Shown here one piece after another: positions 6,078-6,285 of a stretch of 6,285 nt of DNA; within the stretch, counting starts at the first letter, position 1; each line of letters opens with the position of its first letter. The stretch lies in the NCBI GenBank assembly GCA_949127695.1, contig CASBQH010000448.1:1-6285 (forward strand). The letters run 5' to 3'. The position numbers were made by a program, and so were the translations under genes. Source of the DNA: Synechococcales cyanobacterium PMM_0073 (lineage in GTDB: Bacteria; Cyanobacteriota; Cyanobacteriia; Elainellales; Elainellaceae). Below the pieces are notes generated by a model. It was not told the origin of the DNA and searched no databases. It saw only the letters and a program-made list of their open reading frames with translations.

Positions 6078-6107
6078 CAGGAAAATATCTGAAATTCACA
6101 GGAAAAT
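6078..6107 (+). promoter_or_regulatory. Paired 9-bp direct repeats CAGGAAAAT, possible regulator site
   Basis: CAGGAAAAT occurs at 6078-6086 and again at 6099-6107. The start-to-start distance is 21 bp, two helical turns, so both copies would face the same side of the DNA. The second copy ends 26 nt before the start codon at 6134. Direct repeats with this spacing are common for response regulator and activator sites, but no regulator can be assigned and chance is not excluded. Confidence 0.35.
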
Positions 6108-6133
6108 CACCCCAAAAGTGACGATATCAGCTC

Positions 6134-6285
6134 ATGTTTTTAACGGAGCGCTGTTTTAGCGATCGGCTGGTCAGATTGCGCTACGATATTCAACGCTTGT
6201 GGCCACTGTTGCTCAAACCCCTGCCCGCAGCCCCTTTGCCCCCGCAGGTTGCCCCAATACTTTGCTTCGACTCAATCAAAAGGAA
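6134..6285 (+). CDS. N-terminal fragment of an unrecognised protein (3' end outside window)
   Basis: An in-frame stop (TGA, 6119-6121) is followed by ATG at 6134 and then 50 codons open to the right edge. The translation begins MFLTERCFSDRLVRLRYDI and continues with a Leu/Pro-rich stretch (RLWPLLLKPLPAAPLPPQVAP) to CFDSIKR at the edge. I recognise no domain. The start is basic and helical, followed by a proline-rich linker, as could precede a signalling or regulatory domain, but that is speculation. No Shine-Dalgarno is evident. It is divergent from the response regulator (203-bp gap), so a signalling partner is possible. Treated as a probable gene because the frame is open, the start position is sensible and the gap upstream carries regulatory-looking repeats. 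Confidence 0.5.
   Translation, partial: MFLTERCFSDRLVRLRYDIQRLWPLLLKPLPAAPLPPQVAPILCFDSIKR

Overview
The window looks like chromosomal DNA from a cyanobacterium, probably a moderately GC-rich filamentous or Leptolyngbya-like lineage. This is inferred from protein style: a fused M16 peptidase with the NGISHQLEHLMFKGT signature, a DivK-like stand-alone receiver, and an Ala/Gln/Pro-rich C-terminal fragment of a type I associate with cyanobacteria. No rRNA, tRNA, CRISPR array, transposase or phage gene was seen. I saw no copy of the cyanobacterial HIP1 octamer GCGATCGC.

Layout: (1) <1-983 (+) is the 3' end of an uncharacterised protein. (2) It converges, with only 6 bp between stop codons, on 990-1850 (-), a membrane fatty acid hydroxylase/sterol desaturase-family protein with the full eight-histidine di-iron signature, most like the alkylglycerol monooxygenase branch. 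(3) 1965-2540 (-) is a TetR-family repressor upstream of the hydroxylase in the same orientation. (4) 2677-5427 (+), divergent from tetR, is an exported 916-residue M16 zinc peptidase carrying one active and one degenerate half in a single chain. (5) 5535-5930 (-) is a single-domain response regulator converging on the peptidase gene. (6) A 203-bp gap with short tandem and direct repeats separates it from 6134->6285 (+), the 5' end of an unrecognised gene leaving the window.

The most informative signal is regulatory. A 25-bp block matching at 22 positions occurs once just upstream of the hydroxylase (1881-1905) and once, inverted, against the tetR start codon (2545-2569). Each copy contains a TetR-style dyad (AACG-N2-CGTT, one mismatch in the second copy). 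The simplest reading is that the repressor controls itself and the hydroxylase. The hydroxylase gene, and more mildly tetR, is more AT-rich than the flanking genes, which would fit a separately acquired regulator-plus-enzyme cassette. The peptidase, receiver and edge genes show no visible functional link to that pair.

I do not see convincing evidence of a wholly new system. The region reads as mostly ordinary chromosome with one compact, testable regulatory unit.
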